From Atherix ibis (taxonomy: Eukaryota > Arthropoda > Insecta > Diptera > Athericidae): a stretch of 64,000 nt of DNA. Each line of letters opens with the position of its first letter. Within the stretch, counting starts at the first letter, position 1. The notes under the pieces were generated by a model, which worked only from the letters and a program-made list of their open reading frames with translations, made no database searches and was not told the DNA's origin. Location of the stretch: contig OY282608.1 of NCBI GenBank assembly GCA_958298945.1, positions 23,103,933 through 23,167,932 on the forward strand. Direction: 5' to 3'. The position numbers were made by a program, and so were the translations under genes. Shown here one piece after another: positions 42,401 to 56,293 of the stretch.

Positions 42401-45400
42401 AACCAACAAACCAACAAGCCAACAAACAAACAAACCAACAAACCAACAAGCCAACAAACCAACAAACCAACAAACCAACAAACCAACAAACTAACAAACC
42501 AACAAGCCAACAAGCCAACAAACCAACAAACCAACAAACCAACAAGCCAACAAACCAACAAACAAATAAACCAACAAACCAACAAACCAACAAGCCAACA
42601 AGCCAAGAAACCAACAAACCAACAAACCAACAGGCCAGCAAACCAACAAACCAACAAACCAACAAACCAACAAACCAACAAACAAATAAACCAACAAACC
42701 AAAAAACCAACAAGCCAACAAGCCAATAAACCAGCAAACCAACAAACTAACAAGCCAACAAACCAACAAGACAACAAACCAACAAACCAACAAACCAAGT
42801 AACCAACAAACCAACAAACCATCAAACGAACAAAGCAACAAACCAACAAACCAACAAGCCAACAAACCAACAAACCAAGTAACCAAAAAGCCAACAAACT
42901 AACAAACCAACAAGCCAACAAACCAAAAAGCCAACAAGCCAACAAACCAACAACGCAACAAACCAAAAAAACCAACAAACCAAAAAACCAACAAACCAAC
43001 AAACCATCAAACGAACAAAGCATCAAGCCAACAAGTCAACAAATCAACAAACCAACAAGCCAACAAACCAACAAACCAACAAGCCAACAAGCCAACAAAC
43101 CAACAAACAACAAACCAACAAACCAACAAACCAACAAACCAACAAACCAACAAACCAACAAGCCAACAAACCAACAAACCAACAAACTAACAAACCAACA
43201 AACCAACAAGCCAACAAGCCAACAAACCAACAAACCAACCAGCCAACAAACCAACAAATCATCAAGCCAACAAGCCAACAAACCAACAAACCAACAAGCC
43301 AAAAAACCAACAAATCAACAAACCAACAAGCCAACAAGCCAACAAACCAACAAACCCACAAGCCAACAAAACAACAAACCAACAAACCAACATGCCAACA
43401 AACCAACAAACTAAGTAACCAACAAACCAACAAACCAACAAACCAACAAACCAATAAGCCAACAAGCCACCAAACCAACAAACCAACAAACCAACAAGCC
43501 AACAAACCAACAAGCCAACAAACTAACAAACCAACAAGCCAACAAGCCAACAAACCAACAAACCAACAAACCAAGAAGCCAACAAACCAACAAACCAATA
43601 AGCTAACAAACCAAAAAACCAACAAGCCAACAAACCAGCAAAAAAATAAACCAACAAACCAACAAACCAACAAGCCAACAAGCCAATAAGCCAACAAGCC
43701 AACAAACCAACAAACCAACAAACCAACAAGCCAACAAACCAATAAACCAACAAGCCAACAAACCAACAAACCAACAAACCAACAAACCAACAAGCCAACA
43801 AACCAACAAACCAACAAACCAACAAACCAACAAGCCAACAAGCCAACAAACCAACAAACCAACAAGCCAACAAACCAACAAACCAACAAACCAAGTAACC
43901 AAAAAGCCAACAAACTAACAAACCAACAAACCAACAAGCCAACAAACCAACAAACCAACAAACCAACAAGCCAACAAACCAACAAACCAACAAACCAACA
44001 AACCAACAAACTAACAAACCAACAAGCTAACAAGCCAACAAGCCAACAAGCCAACAAAACAACAAACCAACAAGCCAACAAACCAACAAACCAACAAACC
44101 AACAAACCAACAAACCAACAAACCAACATGCCAACAAACCAAAAAACTAAGAAACCAACAAGCCAACAAACCAACAAACCAACAAACCAACATGCCAACA
44201 AACCAACAAACTAAGTAACCAACAAGCCAACAAACCAACAAACCAACAAACCAACAAACCAATAAGCCAACAAACCAACAAGCCAACAAACCAACAAACC
44301 AACAAGCCAACAAGCCAACAAACCAACAAACCAACAAACCAATAAGCCAACAAACCAACAAACCAACAAGCCAACAAACCAACAAACGAACAAACCAACA
44401 AACCAACAAACCAACATGCCAACAAGCCAACAAACCAACAAAGCAACAAGCCAACAAACCAACAAGCCAACAAACCAACAAACCAACAAACCAAGTAACC
44501 AAAAAGCCAACAAACTAAGAAACCAACAAGCCAACCAGCCAACAAACCAACAAACCAACAAAAAACAAACCAACAATCCAAAAAACCAACAAACCAACAA
44601 GCCAACAAGCCAACAAACCAACAAAACAACAAGCCAACAACCCAACAAACCAACAAACCAACAAGCCAACAAACCAACAAACCAACAAACCAAAAAACCA
44701 AAAAGCCAACAAACTAACAAACCAACAAGCCAACAAACCGACAAGCCAACAAGCCAACAAACCAACAAACCAACAAAGCAACAAACCAACAAAACAACAA
44801 ACCAACAAACCAACAAACCAACAAACCAACAAGCCAACAAGCCAACAAACCAACAAACTAACAAACCAACAAACGAACTAACCAACAAACCAACAAGCCA
44901 ACAATCCTACAAACCAACAAACCAACAAACCAACAAACCAACAAACCAAGTAACAAAAAAGCCAACAAACTAACAAACCAACAAGCCAACAAACCATCAA
45001 GCCAACAAGCCAACAAACCAACAAACCAACAAAGCAACAAACCAACAAACCAACAAACCAACAAACCAACAAGCCAACAAGCCAACAAACCAACAAACTA
45101 ACAAACCAACAAACGAACTAACCAACAAACCAACAAGCCAACAAGCCAACAAACCAACAAACCAACAAGCCAACAAGCCAACAAACCAACAAACCAACAA
45201 GCCAACAAACCAACAAACAAATAAACCAACAAACCAACAAACCAACAAGCCGACAAGCCAACAAACCAACAAACCAACAAACCAACAAACCAACAAGCCA
45301 AAAAACCAACAAACCAACAAACCAACAAACCAACAAACCAACAAACCAACAAACCAACAAACCAACAAACTAACAAGCCAACAAGCCAACAAACCAACAA

Positions 45401-45762
45401 ACCAACAAACCAACAAGCCAACAAACCAACAAACCAACAAACCAACAAGCCAACAAACCAACAAGCCAACAAACCAACAAACCAACAAACCAAGTAACCA
45501 ACAAACCAAAAAACCATCAAACGAACAAAGCAACAAACCAACAAGCCAACAAGTCCACAAACCAACAAACCAAGTAACCAAAAAGCCAACAAACTAACAA
45601 ACCAACAAGCCAACAAACCAACAAGCCAACAAGCCAACAAACCAACAAACCAACAAAGCAACAAACCAAAAAACTAACAAACCAAAAAACCAACAAACCA
45701 ACAAACCAACAAAGCAACAAACCAAAAAACCAACAAACCAAAAAACCAACAAACCAACAAAC
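42401..45762. repeat. Mixed octamer segment
   Basis: Only octamer units are seen here. The rare CAACGCAA step near 42,951 recurs near 46,358, 48,915 and 51,119. The stretch 44.0-45.6 kb again shows the left-type order and then the 26-34 kb order. Odd-length units lie at 42,963, 43,108 and 44,563. The longest open + strand frame in the window (44,416-44,973) falls here and is a repeat artefact. Confidence 0.6.
43108..43114. other. Register-shifting 7-bp unit CAACAAA
   Basis: Loss of one C shifts register by -1. It is also present at 46,513-46,519 in the same context (two copies of one event) and at 63,442-63,448 before CCATCAAA. A separate 7-bp unit, AAACAAA, replaces an expected GCAACAAA at 44,563-44,569. 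Confidence 0.82.
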
Positions 45763-46400
45763 CATCAAACGAACAAAGCAACAAGCCAACAAGCCAACAA
45801 AACAACAAACCAACAAGCCAACAAACCAACAAACCAACAAGCCAACAAGCCAACAAACCAACAAACCAACAAACCAACAAGCCAACAAACCAACAAACCA
45901 ACAAGCCAACAAACCAACAAACCAACAAACCAACAAATCAACAAGCCAACAAGCCACAAGCCAACAAACCAACAAACCAACAAGCCAACAAACAAACAAA
46001 CCAACAAACCAACAAACCAACAAACCAACAAACCAACAAACCAACAAACCAACAAACCAACAAGCCAACAAGCCAACAAACCAACAAACCAACAAACCAA
46101 CAAACCAACAAGCCAACAAGCCAACAAACGAACAAACCAACAAGCCAACAAACCAACAAACCAACAAGCCAACAAGACAACAAACTAACAAACCAACAAA
46201 CCAACAAGCCAACAAACCAACAAACCAACAAGCCAACAAACCAACAAACCAACAAACCAACAAACCAACAAACCAACAAACTAAGTAACCAAAAAGCCAA
46301 CAAACTAACAAACCAACAAGCCAACAAACCAAAAAACCAACAAGCCAACAAACCAACAACGCAACAAACCAAAAAACCAACAAACCAAAAAACCAACAAA
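45763..46400. repeat. Four-copy block, copy 4, with 7-bp unit at 45,954
   Basis: This copy starts with CCATCAAA, CGAACAAA, GCAACAAG near 45,763 and includes CCACAAG at 45,954-45,960. It aligns with copy 1 at an offset of 10,860 bp. Confidence 0.7.
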
Positions 46401-47218
46401 CCAACAAACCATCAAACGAACAAAGCATCAAGCCAACAAGCCAACGAATCAACAAACCAACAAGCCAACAAACCAACAAACCAACAAGCCAACAAGCCAA
46501 CAAACCAACAAACAACAAACCAACAAACCAACAAACCAACAAACCAACAAACCAACAAACCAACAAGCCAACAAACCAACAAACCAACAAACTAACAAAC
46601 CAACAAACCAACAAGCCAACAAGCCAACAAACCAACAAACCAACAAGCCAACAAACCAACAAACCAACAAACCAACAAACCAACAAGCCAACAAGCCAAC
46701 AAACCAACAAACCAACAAGCCAACAAACCAACAAACCAACAAACCAAAAAACCAAAAAGCCAACAAACTAACAAACCAACAAACCAACAAACCAACAAGC
46801 CAACAAGCCAACAAACCAACAAACCAACAAACCAACAAACCAACAAAGCAACAAACCAACAAACCAACAAACCAACAAACCAACAAACCAACAAGCCAAC
46901 AAACTAACAAACCAACAAACGAACTAACCAACAAACCAACAAGCCAACAAGCCAACAAACCAACAAACCAACAAAACAACAAACCAACAAACCAAGTAAC
47001 CAACAAGCCAACAAACCAACAAACCAACAAACCAACAAACCAAAAAGCCAACAAACCAACAAACCAACAAGCCAACAAACCAACAAACCAACAAACCAAA
47101 AAACCATCAAACCAACAAACCAACAAACCAACAAACCAACAAACCAACAACCCAACAAACCACCAAACCAACAAACCAAGTAACCAAAAAGCCAACAAAC
47201 TAACAAACCAACAAGCCA

Positions 47219-47676
47219 ACAAACCAACAAGCCAACAAGCCAACAAACCAACAAACCCACAAGCCAACAAACCAACAAACCAACAAACCAACATGCCAAC
47301 AAACCAACAAACTAAGTAACCAACAAACCAACAAACCAACAAACCAACAAGCCGACAAGCCAACAAACCAACAAACCAACAAACCAACAAGCCAACAAAC
47401 CAACAAGCCAACAAACTAACAAACCAACAAGCCAGCAAGCCAACAAACCAACAAACCAACAAACCAAGAAGCCAACAAACCAATAAGCTAACAAACCAAA
47501 AAACCAACAAGCCAACAAACCAACAAACAAATAAACCAACAAACCAACAAACCAACAAGCCAACAAGCCAACAAGCCAACAAGCCAACAAGCCAACAAAC
47601 CAACAAACCAACAAACCAACAAGCCAACAAACCAATAAACCAACAAGCCAACAAACCAACAAACCAACAAACCAAC
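47219..47676. repeat. Perfect 480-bp-step tandem duplication, first copy
   Basis: Every base from 47,219 to 47,676 equals the base 480 positions further on (60 octamers). The compared stretch includes distinctive variants: CCCACAAG, CCAACATG, CTAAGTAA, CCGACAAG, CCAGCAAG, CCAAGAAG, CCAATAAG and CAAATAAA. The first difference on the right is A at 47,677 minus 1 (47,677 region) against the CGAACAAG-type change near 48,157. Confidence 0.93.
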
Positions 47677-47698
47677 AAGCCAACAAACCAACAAATCA

Positions 47699-48156
47699 AC
47701 AAACCAACAAGCCAACAAGCCAACAAACCAACAAACCCACAAGCCAACAAACCAACAAACCAACAAACCAACATGCCAACAAACCAACAAACTAAGTAAC
47801 CAACAAACCAACAAACCAACAAACCAACAAGCCGACAAGCCAACAAACCAACAAACCAACAAACCAACAAGCCAACAAACCAACAAGCCAACAAACTAAC
47901 AAACCAACAAGCCAGCAAGCCAACAAACCAACAAACCAACAAACCAAGAAGCCAACAAACCAATAAGCTAACAAACCAAAAAACCAACAAGCCAACAAAC
48001 CAACAAACAAATAAACCAACAAACCAACAAACCAACAAGCCAACAAGCCAACAAGCCAACAAGCCAACAAGCCAACAAACCAACAAACCAACAAACCAAC
48101 AAGCCAACAAACCAATAAACCAACAAGCCAACAAACCAACAAACCAACAAACCAAC
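47699..48156. repeat. Perfect 480-bp-step tandem duplication, second copy
   Basis: This copy is identical to 47,219-47,676 over about 458 bp. On the left it is preceded by an AATCAACAAA step that the first copy lacks. On the right it diverges near 48,157, where ACGAAC replaces ACAAGC. It is the youngest-looking local duplication in the interior of the window. Confidence 0.93.
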
Positions 48157-51100
48157 GAACCAACAAGCCAACAAACCAACAAACCAACAAACCAACAAAC
48201 CAACAAGCCAACAAGCCAACAAACCAACAAACCAACAAGCCAACAAACCAACAAACCAACAAACCAACAAGCCAAAAAACCAACAAGCCAACAAGCCAAC
48301 AAACCAACAAACCAAGTAACCAAAAAGCCAACAAACTAACAAACCAACAAAGCAACAAGCCAACAAACCAACAAACCAACAAACCAACAAGCCAATAAAC
48401 CAACAAACCAACAAACCAACAAACCAACAAACCAACAAACTAACAAACCAACAAGCCAACAAGCCAACAAACCAACAAACCAACAAACCAACAAGCCAAC
48501 AAACCAACAAACAAATAAACCAACAAACCAATAAACCAACAAGCCAACAAGCCAACAAACCAACAAACCAACAAACCAACAAGCCAACAAGCCAACAAAC
48601 CAACAAACCAACAAACCAACAAACCAACAAACCAACAAACAAATAAACCAACAAACCAAAAAACCAACAAGCCAACAAGCCAACAAACCAGCAAACCAAC
48701 AAACCAACAAGCCAACAAACCAACAAGCCAACAAGCCAACAAACCAACAAACCAACAAACCAAGTAACCAACAAACCAACAAACCATCAAACGAACAAAG
48801 CAACAAATCAACAAACCAACAAGCCAACAAACCAACAAACCAAGTAACCAAAAAGCCAACAAACTAACAAACCAACAAGCCAACAAACCAAAAAGCCAAC
48901 AAGCCAACAAACCAACAACGCAACAAACAAAAAAACCAACAAACCAAAAAACCAACAAACCAACAAACCATCAAACGAACAAAGCATCAAGCCAACAAGC
49001 CAACAAATCAACAAACCAACAAGCCAACAAACCAACAAACCAACAAACCAACAAGCCAACAAGCCAACAAGCCAACAAACCAACAAACCAACAAACCAAC
49101 AAACCAACAAACCAACAAACCAACAAACCAACAAACCAACAAACCAACAAGCCAACAAACCAACAAACCAACAAACTAACAAACCAGCAAACCAACAAGC
49201 CAACAAGCCAACAAACCAACAAACCAACAAGCCAACAAACCAACAAATCAACAAACCAACAAACCAACAAACCAACAAACCATCAAGCCAACAAGCCAAC
49301 AAACCAACAAACCAACAAGCCAACAAACCAACAAATCAACAAACCAACAAGCCAACAAGCCAACAAACCAAGAAACAAATAAACCAACAAACCAACAAAC
49401 CAACAAACCAACAAACCAACAAACCAACAAGCCAACAAGCCAACAAACCAACAAGCCAACAAACCAACAAACCAACAAACCAACAAACAAATAAACCAAC
49501 AAACCAACAAACCAATAAACCAACAAACCAACAAACCAACAAACAAATAAACCAACAAACCAACAAACCAACAAACCAACAAACCAACAAACCAACAAAC
49601 CAATTAACCAACAAACCAACAAACGAATAAACCAACAAACCAACAAACCAAAAAGCCAGCAAACCAACAAACCAACAAGCCAACAAACCAACAAGTCAAC
49701 AAACCAACAAACCAATAAACCAAGTAACCAAAAAGCCAACAAACTAACAAACCAACAAGCCAACAAACCAACAAACCAACAAGCCAACAAACCAACAAAC
49801 CAACAAACCAACAAGCCAACAAACCAACAAACCAGCAAGCCAACAAACCAACAAACCAACAAACCAAGTAACCAACAAACCAACAAACCATCAAACGAAC
49901 AAAGCAACAAACCAACAAGCCAACAAACCAACAAGCCAACAAACCAACAAACCAACAAACCAACAAACCAACAAACCAAACAAACCAAGTAACCAACAAG
50001 CCAACAAACCAACAAGCCAACAAACCAACAAGCCAACAAGCCAACAAAGCAACAAACCAACAAAGCAACAAACCAAAAAATCAACGAACCAAAAAACCAA
50101 CAAACCAACAAGCCATCAAACGAACAAAGCAACAAGCCAACAAGCCAACAAACCAACAAACCAACAAGCCAACAAACCAACAAACCAACAAGCCAACAAG
50201 CCAACAAACCAACAAACCAACAAACCAACAAACCAACAAGCCAACAAACCAACAAACCAACAAACCAACAAGCCAACAAACCAACAAGCCAACAAACCAA
50301 CAAACCAACAAACCAACAAACCAAGTAACCAAAAAGCCAACAAATTAACAAACCAACAAGCCAATAAACCAACAAACCAACAAGCCAACAAACCAAGAAA
50401 CCAACAAACCAACAAGCCAACAAACCAGCAAGCCAACAAACCAACAAACCAACAAACCAAGTAACCAACAAACCAACAAACCATCAAACGAACAAAGCAA
50501 CAAACCAACAAGCCAACAAACCAACAAGCCAACAAACCAACAAACCAACAAACCAACAAACCAACAAACCAACAAGCCAAAAAGCCAACAAACCAACAAA
50601 CCAACAAACCAACAAGCCAACAAACCAACAAACCAATAAACCAACAAACCAACAAACCAACAAACCAACAAACAAATAAACCAACAAACCATAAAACCAA
50701 CAAGCCAACAAGCCAACAAACCAGCAAACCAACAAACCAACAAGCCAACAAACCAACAAGCCAACAAACCAACAAACCAACAAACCAAGTAACCAACAAA
50801 TCAACAAACCAACAAGCCAACAAACCAACAAATCAACAAACCAACAAGCCAACAAGCCAACAAACCAACAAACCCACAAGCCAACAAACCAACAAACCAA
50901 CAAACCAAAATGCCAACAAACCAACAAACTAAGTAACCAAAAAACCAACAAACCAACAAACCAACAAGCCGACAAACCAACAAACCAACAAACCAACAAA
51001 CCAACAAGCCAACAAACCAACAAGCCAACAAACCAACGAACCAAATAACCAAAAAGCCAACAAATTAACAAACCAACAAGCCAACAAACCAAAAAGCCAA

Positions 51101-51520
51101 CAAGCCAACAAACCAACAACGCAACAAACCAAAAAACCAACAAACCAAAAAACCAACAAACCAACAAACCATCAAACGAACAAAGCATGAAGCCAACAAG
51201 CCAACAAATCAACAAACCAACAAGCCAACAAACCAACAAACCAACAAGCCAACAAGCCAACAAACCAACAAACCAACAAACCAACAAACCAACAAACCAA
51301 CAAACCAACAAACCAACAAACCAACAAGCCAACAAAACAACAAACCAACAAACTAACAAACCAACAAACCAACAAGCCAACAAGCCAACAAACCAACAAA
51401 CCAACAAGCCAACAAACCAACACACCAACAAACCAACAAACCAACAAACTAACAAACCATCAAGCCAACAAGCCAACAAACCAACAAACTAACAAGCCAA
51501 CAAACCAACAAATCAACAAA
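48157..51520. repeat. Mixed octamer segment leading into the right-hand tandem duplication
   Basis: This segment is only octamer repeat. It introduces the vocabulary of the right-hand domain: AATTAACC near 49,604 (again near 52,027 and 56,800) and the 9-bp unit CCAAACAAA at 49,976-49,984. The stretch 49.3-50.5 kb is an imperfect earlier copy of sequence in 51.8-52.9 kb. Confidence 0.65.
49976..49984. other. Register-shifting 9-bp unit CCAAACAAA
   Basis: This unit shifts register by +1 and recurs at 52,401-52,409 and 57,182-57,190, always followed by CCAAGTAA. It marks three copies of one higher-order segment. Confidence 0.87.
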
Positions 51521-54344
51521 CCAACAAGCCAACAAGCCAACAAACCAACAAACCCACAAGCCAACAAACCAACAAACCAACAAACCAACATGCCAACAAA
51601 CCAACAAACTAAGTAACCAACAAACCAACAAACCAACAAGCCGACAAGCCAACAAACCAACAAACCAACAAACCAACAAGCCAACAAACCAACAAGCCAA
51701 CAAACTAACAAACCAACAAGCCAACAAGCCAACAAACCAACAAACCAACAAACCAAGAAGCCAACAAACTAACAAACCAATAAGCTAACAAACCAACAAA
51801 CCAACAAGCCAACAAACCAACAAACAAATAAACCAACAAACCAACAAACCAACAAGCCAACAAGCCAACAAACCATCAAGCCAACAAACCAACAAACCAA
51901 CAAACCAACAAACAAATAAACCAACAAACCAACAAACCAATAAACCAACAAACCAACAAACCAACAAACAAATAAACCAACAAACCAACAAACCAACAAA
52001 CCAACAAACCAACAAACCAACAAACCAATTAACCAACAAACCAACAAACGAACAAACCAACAAACCAACAAACCAAAAAGCCAGCAAACCAACAAACCAA
52101 CAAGCCAACAAACCAACAAGCCAACAAACCAACAAACCAACAAACCAAGTAACCAAAAAGCCAACAAACTAACAAACCAACAAACCAACAAACCAACAAA
52201 CCAACAAGCCAACAAACCAACAAACCAACAAACCAACAAGCCAACAAACCAGCAAGCCAACAAACCAACAAACCAACAAACCAAGTAACCAACAAACCAA
52301 CAAACCATCAAACTAACAAAGCAACAAACCAACAAGCCAACAAACCAACAAGCCAACAAACCAACAAACCAACAAACCAACAAACCAACAAACCAACAAA
52401 CCAAACAAACCAAGTAACCAACAAGCCAACAAACCAACAAGCCAACAAACCAACAAGCCAACAAGCCAACAAAGCAACAAACCAACAAAGCAACAAACCA
52501 AAAAACCAACGAACCAAAAAACCAACAAACCAACAAGCCATCAAACGAACAAAGCAACAAGCCAACAAGCCAACAAACCAACAAACCAACAAGCCAACAA
52601 ACCAACAAACCAACAAACCAACAAACCAACAAGCCAACAAGCCAACAAACCAACAAACCAACAAACCAACAAACCAACAAGCCAACAAACCAACAAACCA
52701 ACAAACCAACAAGCCAACAAACCAACAAACCAACAAACCAAGTAACCAAAAAGCCAACAAACTAACAAACCAACAAGCCAATAAACCAACAAACCAACAA
52801 GCCAACAAACCAACAAACCAACAAACCAACAAGCCAACAAACCAGCAAGCCAACAAATCAACAAACCAACAAACCAAGTAACCAACAAACCAACAAACCA
52901 TCAAACGAACAAAGCAACAAACCAACAAGCCAACAAACCAACATGCCAACAAACCAACAAACTAAGTAACCAACAAGCCAACAAACCAACAAACCAACAA
53001 GCCAACAAACCAACAAACCAACAAACCAACAAACCAACAAACCAACAAGCCAACAAACCAACAAACCAACAAACCAACAAGCCAGCAAGCCAACAAACCA
53101 ACAAACCAACAAAGCAACAAGCCAACAAACCATCAAGCCAACAAACCAACAAACCAACAAACCAAGTAACCAAAAAGCCAACAAACTAACAAACCAACAA
53201 GCCAACAAGCCAACAAACCAACAAACCAACAAAGCAACAAACCAATAAACCAACAAACCAACAAACCAACAAGCCAACAAGCCAACAAACCAACAAACCA
53301 ACAAGCCAACAAGCCAACAAACCAACAAACCAACTAGCCAACAAACCAACAAACCAACAAACCAAAAACCAACAAACCAACATGCTAACAAACCCACAAA
53401 CTAAGTAAACAACAAGCCAACAAACCAACAAACCAACAAGCCAACAAACCAACAAACCAACAAACCAACAAGCCAACAAACCAACAAACCAACAAACCAA
53501 CAAACCAACAAACCAACAAACCAACAAACCAACAAACAAATAAACCAACAAACCAACAAACCAACAAGCCAACAAGCCAACAAACCAACAAACCAACAAC
53601 CCAACAAGCCAACAAACCAACAAACCAACAAACCAACAAACCAACAAGCCAACAAACCAACAACCAAATAAACCAACAAACCAAAAAATCAAAAAACCAA
53701 CACACCAACAAACCAACAAACCAACAAACCAAAAAACCAACAAACCAACAAACCGACAAACCAACAAACCAACAAGCCAACAAACCAACAAACCAACAAA
53801 CCAAGTAACCAAAAAGCCAACAAACTAACAAACCAACAAGCCAACAAGCCGACAAACTAACAAGCCAACAAACCAACAAACCAACAAAGCAACAAGTTAA
53901 CAAGCCAACAAACCAACAAACCAACAAGCCAACAAACCAACAAACCAACAAGCCAACAAACCAACAAACCAACAAACCAACAAACCAAGTACCCAAAAAG
54001 CCAACAAACTAACAAACCAAAAAGCCAACAAGCCAACAAACCAACAAACCAACAAGCCAACAAGCCAACAAACCAACAAACCAACAAACTAAGTAACCAA
54101 CAAGCCAACAAACCAACAAACCAACAAGCCAACAAGCAAACAAACCAACAAACCAACAAGCCAACAAACCAACAAACCAACAAACCATGTAACCAAAAAG
54201 CCAACAAACTAACAAACCAACAAGCCAACAAGCCAACAAACCAACAAGCCATCAAACCAACAAACCAACAAAGCAACAAGCCAACAAGCCAACAAACCAA
54301 CAAACAAACAAGCCAACAAACCAACTAACCAACAAGCCAACAAG

Positions 54345-54350
54345 CCAACA
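54345..54350. other. Register-shifting 6-bp unit CCAACA
   Basis: This unit shifts register by -2, the only type with a two-base change. Its partner at 59,150-59,155 is the matching site in the second 4.8-kb copy. Confidence 0.85.
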
Positions 54351-55934
54351 CCAACAAACCAACAAACCAAGTAACCAAAAAGCCAACAAACTAACAAACC
54401 AAAAAGCCAACAAGCCAACAAAGCAACAAACCAACAAACCAACAAGCCAACAAACCAACAAACAAACAAACCAACAAACCAACAAACCAACAAACCAACA
54501 AACCAACAAACCAAAAAACCAGCAAACCAACAAGCCAACAAGCCAACAAACCAACAAACTAACAAACCAACAAACCCACAAACTAAGTAACCAACAAGCC
54601 AACAAACCAACAAACCAACAAGCCAACAAGCCAACAAACCAACAATCCAACAAGCCAACAAACCAACAAACCAACAAACAAAAAAACCAACAAACCAACA
54701 AACCAACAAACCAACAAAACAACAAACCAACAAGCCAACAAGCCAACAAACCAACAAACCAACAAACCAACTAGCCAACAAACCCACAAGCCAACAAACC
54801 AACAAACCAACAAACCAAGTAACCAAAAAGCCAACAAACTAACAAACCAACAAGCCAACAAGCCAACAAGCCAACAAACCAATAAACCAACAAAGCAACA
54901 AGCCAACAAGCCAACAAACCAAGAAACCAACAAGCCAACAAACCAACAAACCAACAAGCCAACAAGCCAACAAACCAACAAACCAACAAACCAACAAACC
55001 AACAAACCAATAAACCAACAAGCCAACAAACCAACAAACCAACAAACCAAAAAGCCAAGAAACCAACAAACCGACAAACCAAAAAACCAACAAACCAACA
55101 AACTAACAAGCCAACAAACCAACAAACCAACAAGCCAACAAACCAACAAACCAACAAACCAACAAGCCAACAAACCAACAAACCAACAAACCAAAAAACC
55201 AACAAACCAATAAACCTAGTAACCAAAAAGCCAACAAACTAACAAACCAACAAGCCAACAAACCAACAAGCCAACAACCCAACAAACCAACAAACCAACA
55301 AAGCAACAAACCAAAAAACCAACAAACCAAAAAACCAAAAAACCAACAAACCATCAAACGAACAAAGCAGCAAGCCAACAAGCCAACAAGCCAACAAACC
55401 AACAAAATAACAAGCCAACAAACCAACAAACTAACAAGCCAACAAGCCAAGAAACCAACAAACCAACAAACCAACAAGCCAACAACACAACAAACCAACA
55501 AACCAACAAAGCAACAAACCAAAAAACCAACAAACCAAAAAACCAAAAAACCAACAAACCATCAAACGAACAAAGCAGCAAGCCAACAAGTCAACAAGCC
55601 AACAAACCAACAAAATAACAAGCCAACAAACCAACAAACCAACAAGCCAACAAGCCAAGAAACCAACAAACCAACAAACCAACAAGCCAAAAAGCCAACA
55701 AACCAACAAACCACCAAAGCAACAAGCCAACAAGCCAACAACCCAACAAACCAACAAGCCAACAAACCAACAAACCAACAAGACAACAAGCCAACAAACC
55801 AACAAATCAACAAACCAAGTAACCAAAAATTCAACAAACTAACAAACAAATAAACCAACAAACCAAAAAACCAACAAACCAACAAGCCAACAAGCCAACA
55901 AACCAACAAACTAACAAACCAACAAACGAACTAA

Positions 55935-55941
55935 CACCAAA
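55935..55941. other. Register-shifting 7-bp unit CACCAAA
   Basis: This unit shifts register by -1 and follows CGAACTAA. Copies are at 60,884-60,890 and 62,195-62,201, tracking both the 4.8-kb duplication and the shorter right-edge repeats. Confidence 0.87.
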
Positions 55942-56293
55942 CCAACAAGCCAAGAAGCCAACAAACCAACAAACTAAGTAACCAACAAGCCAACAAACCA
56001 ACAAACCAACAAGCCAACAAGCCAACAAACCAACAAGCCAACAAGCCAACAAAGCAACAAACCAACAAACCAACAAACCAACAAACCAACAAACCAACAA
56101 ACCAAAAAACCAACAAACCAACAAACCAACAAACCAACAAACCAACAAACCAACAAGCCAATAAGCCAACAAACCGACAAACCAACAAACCAACAAGCCA
56201 ACAAACCAACAAGCCAACAAACCAACAAACCAACAAACCAAGTAACCAAAAAGCCAACAAGCCAACAAACCAACAAACCAACAAAACAACAAG

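Larger units (their letters stand above)
51521..56293. repeat. 4.8-kb tandem duplication, first copy
   Basis: This copy matches 56,294-61,253. The offset is 4,773 bp at the left, 4,781 near 52.5-53.2 kb, 4,805 near 53.4-54.3 kb, 4,813 near 54.8-55.2 kb and 4,949 near 55.6-56.3 kb. It carries odd-length units at 52,401, 53,362, 54,345 and 55,935, each matched in the second copy. Its right end is where the second copy begins, so the two abut without spacer. The landmark GTTAAC lies at 53,896. Confidence 0.88.

Noticed and set aside
44416..44973. 185-codon + strand frame of PTNQQTNK type, and a similar 160-codon frame at 62,719-63,201
   Set aside because: The canonical unit has no stop on the + strand. 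Frames end wherever CTAACAAA, CAAATAAA or CTAAGTAA units place a TAA in frame, and the peptide is only the repeat read in frame.
46449..48323. 624-codon open frame on the - strand
   Set aside because: It has the same octapeptide repeat and contains the 480-bp tandem duplication. Its ends are set only by chance stop-making variants.
53657..53672. Apparent pair of compensating 7-bp and 9-bp units
   Set aside because: It is better read as a single A-to-C substitution in an octamer followed by CAAATAAA; the register is unchanged on both sides.
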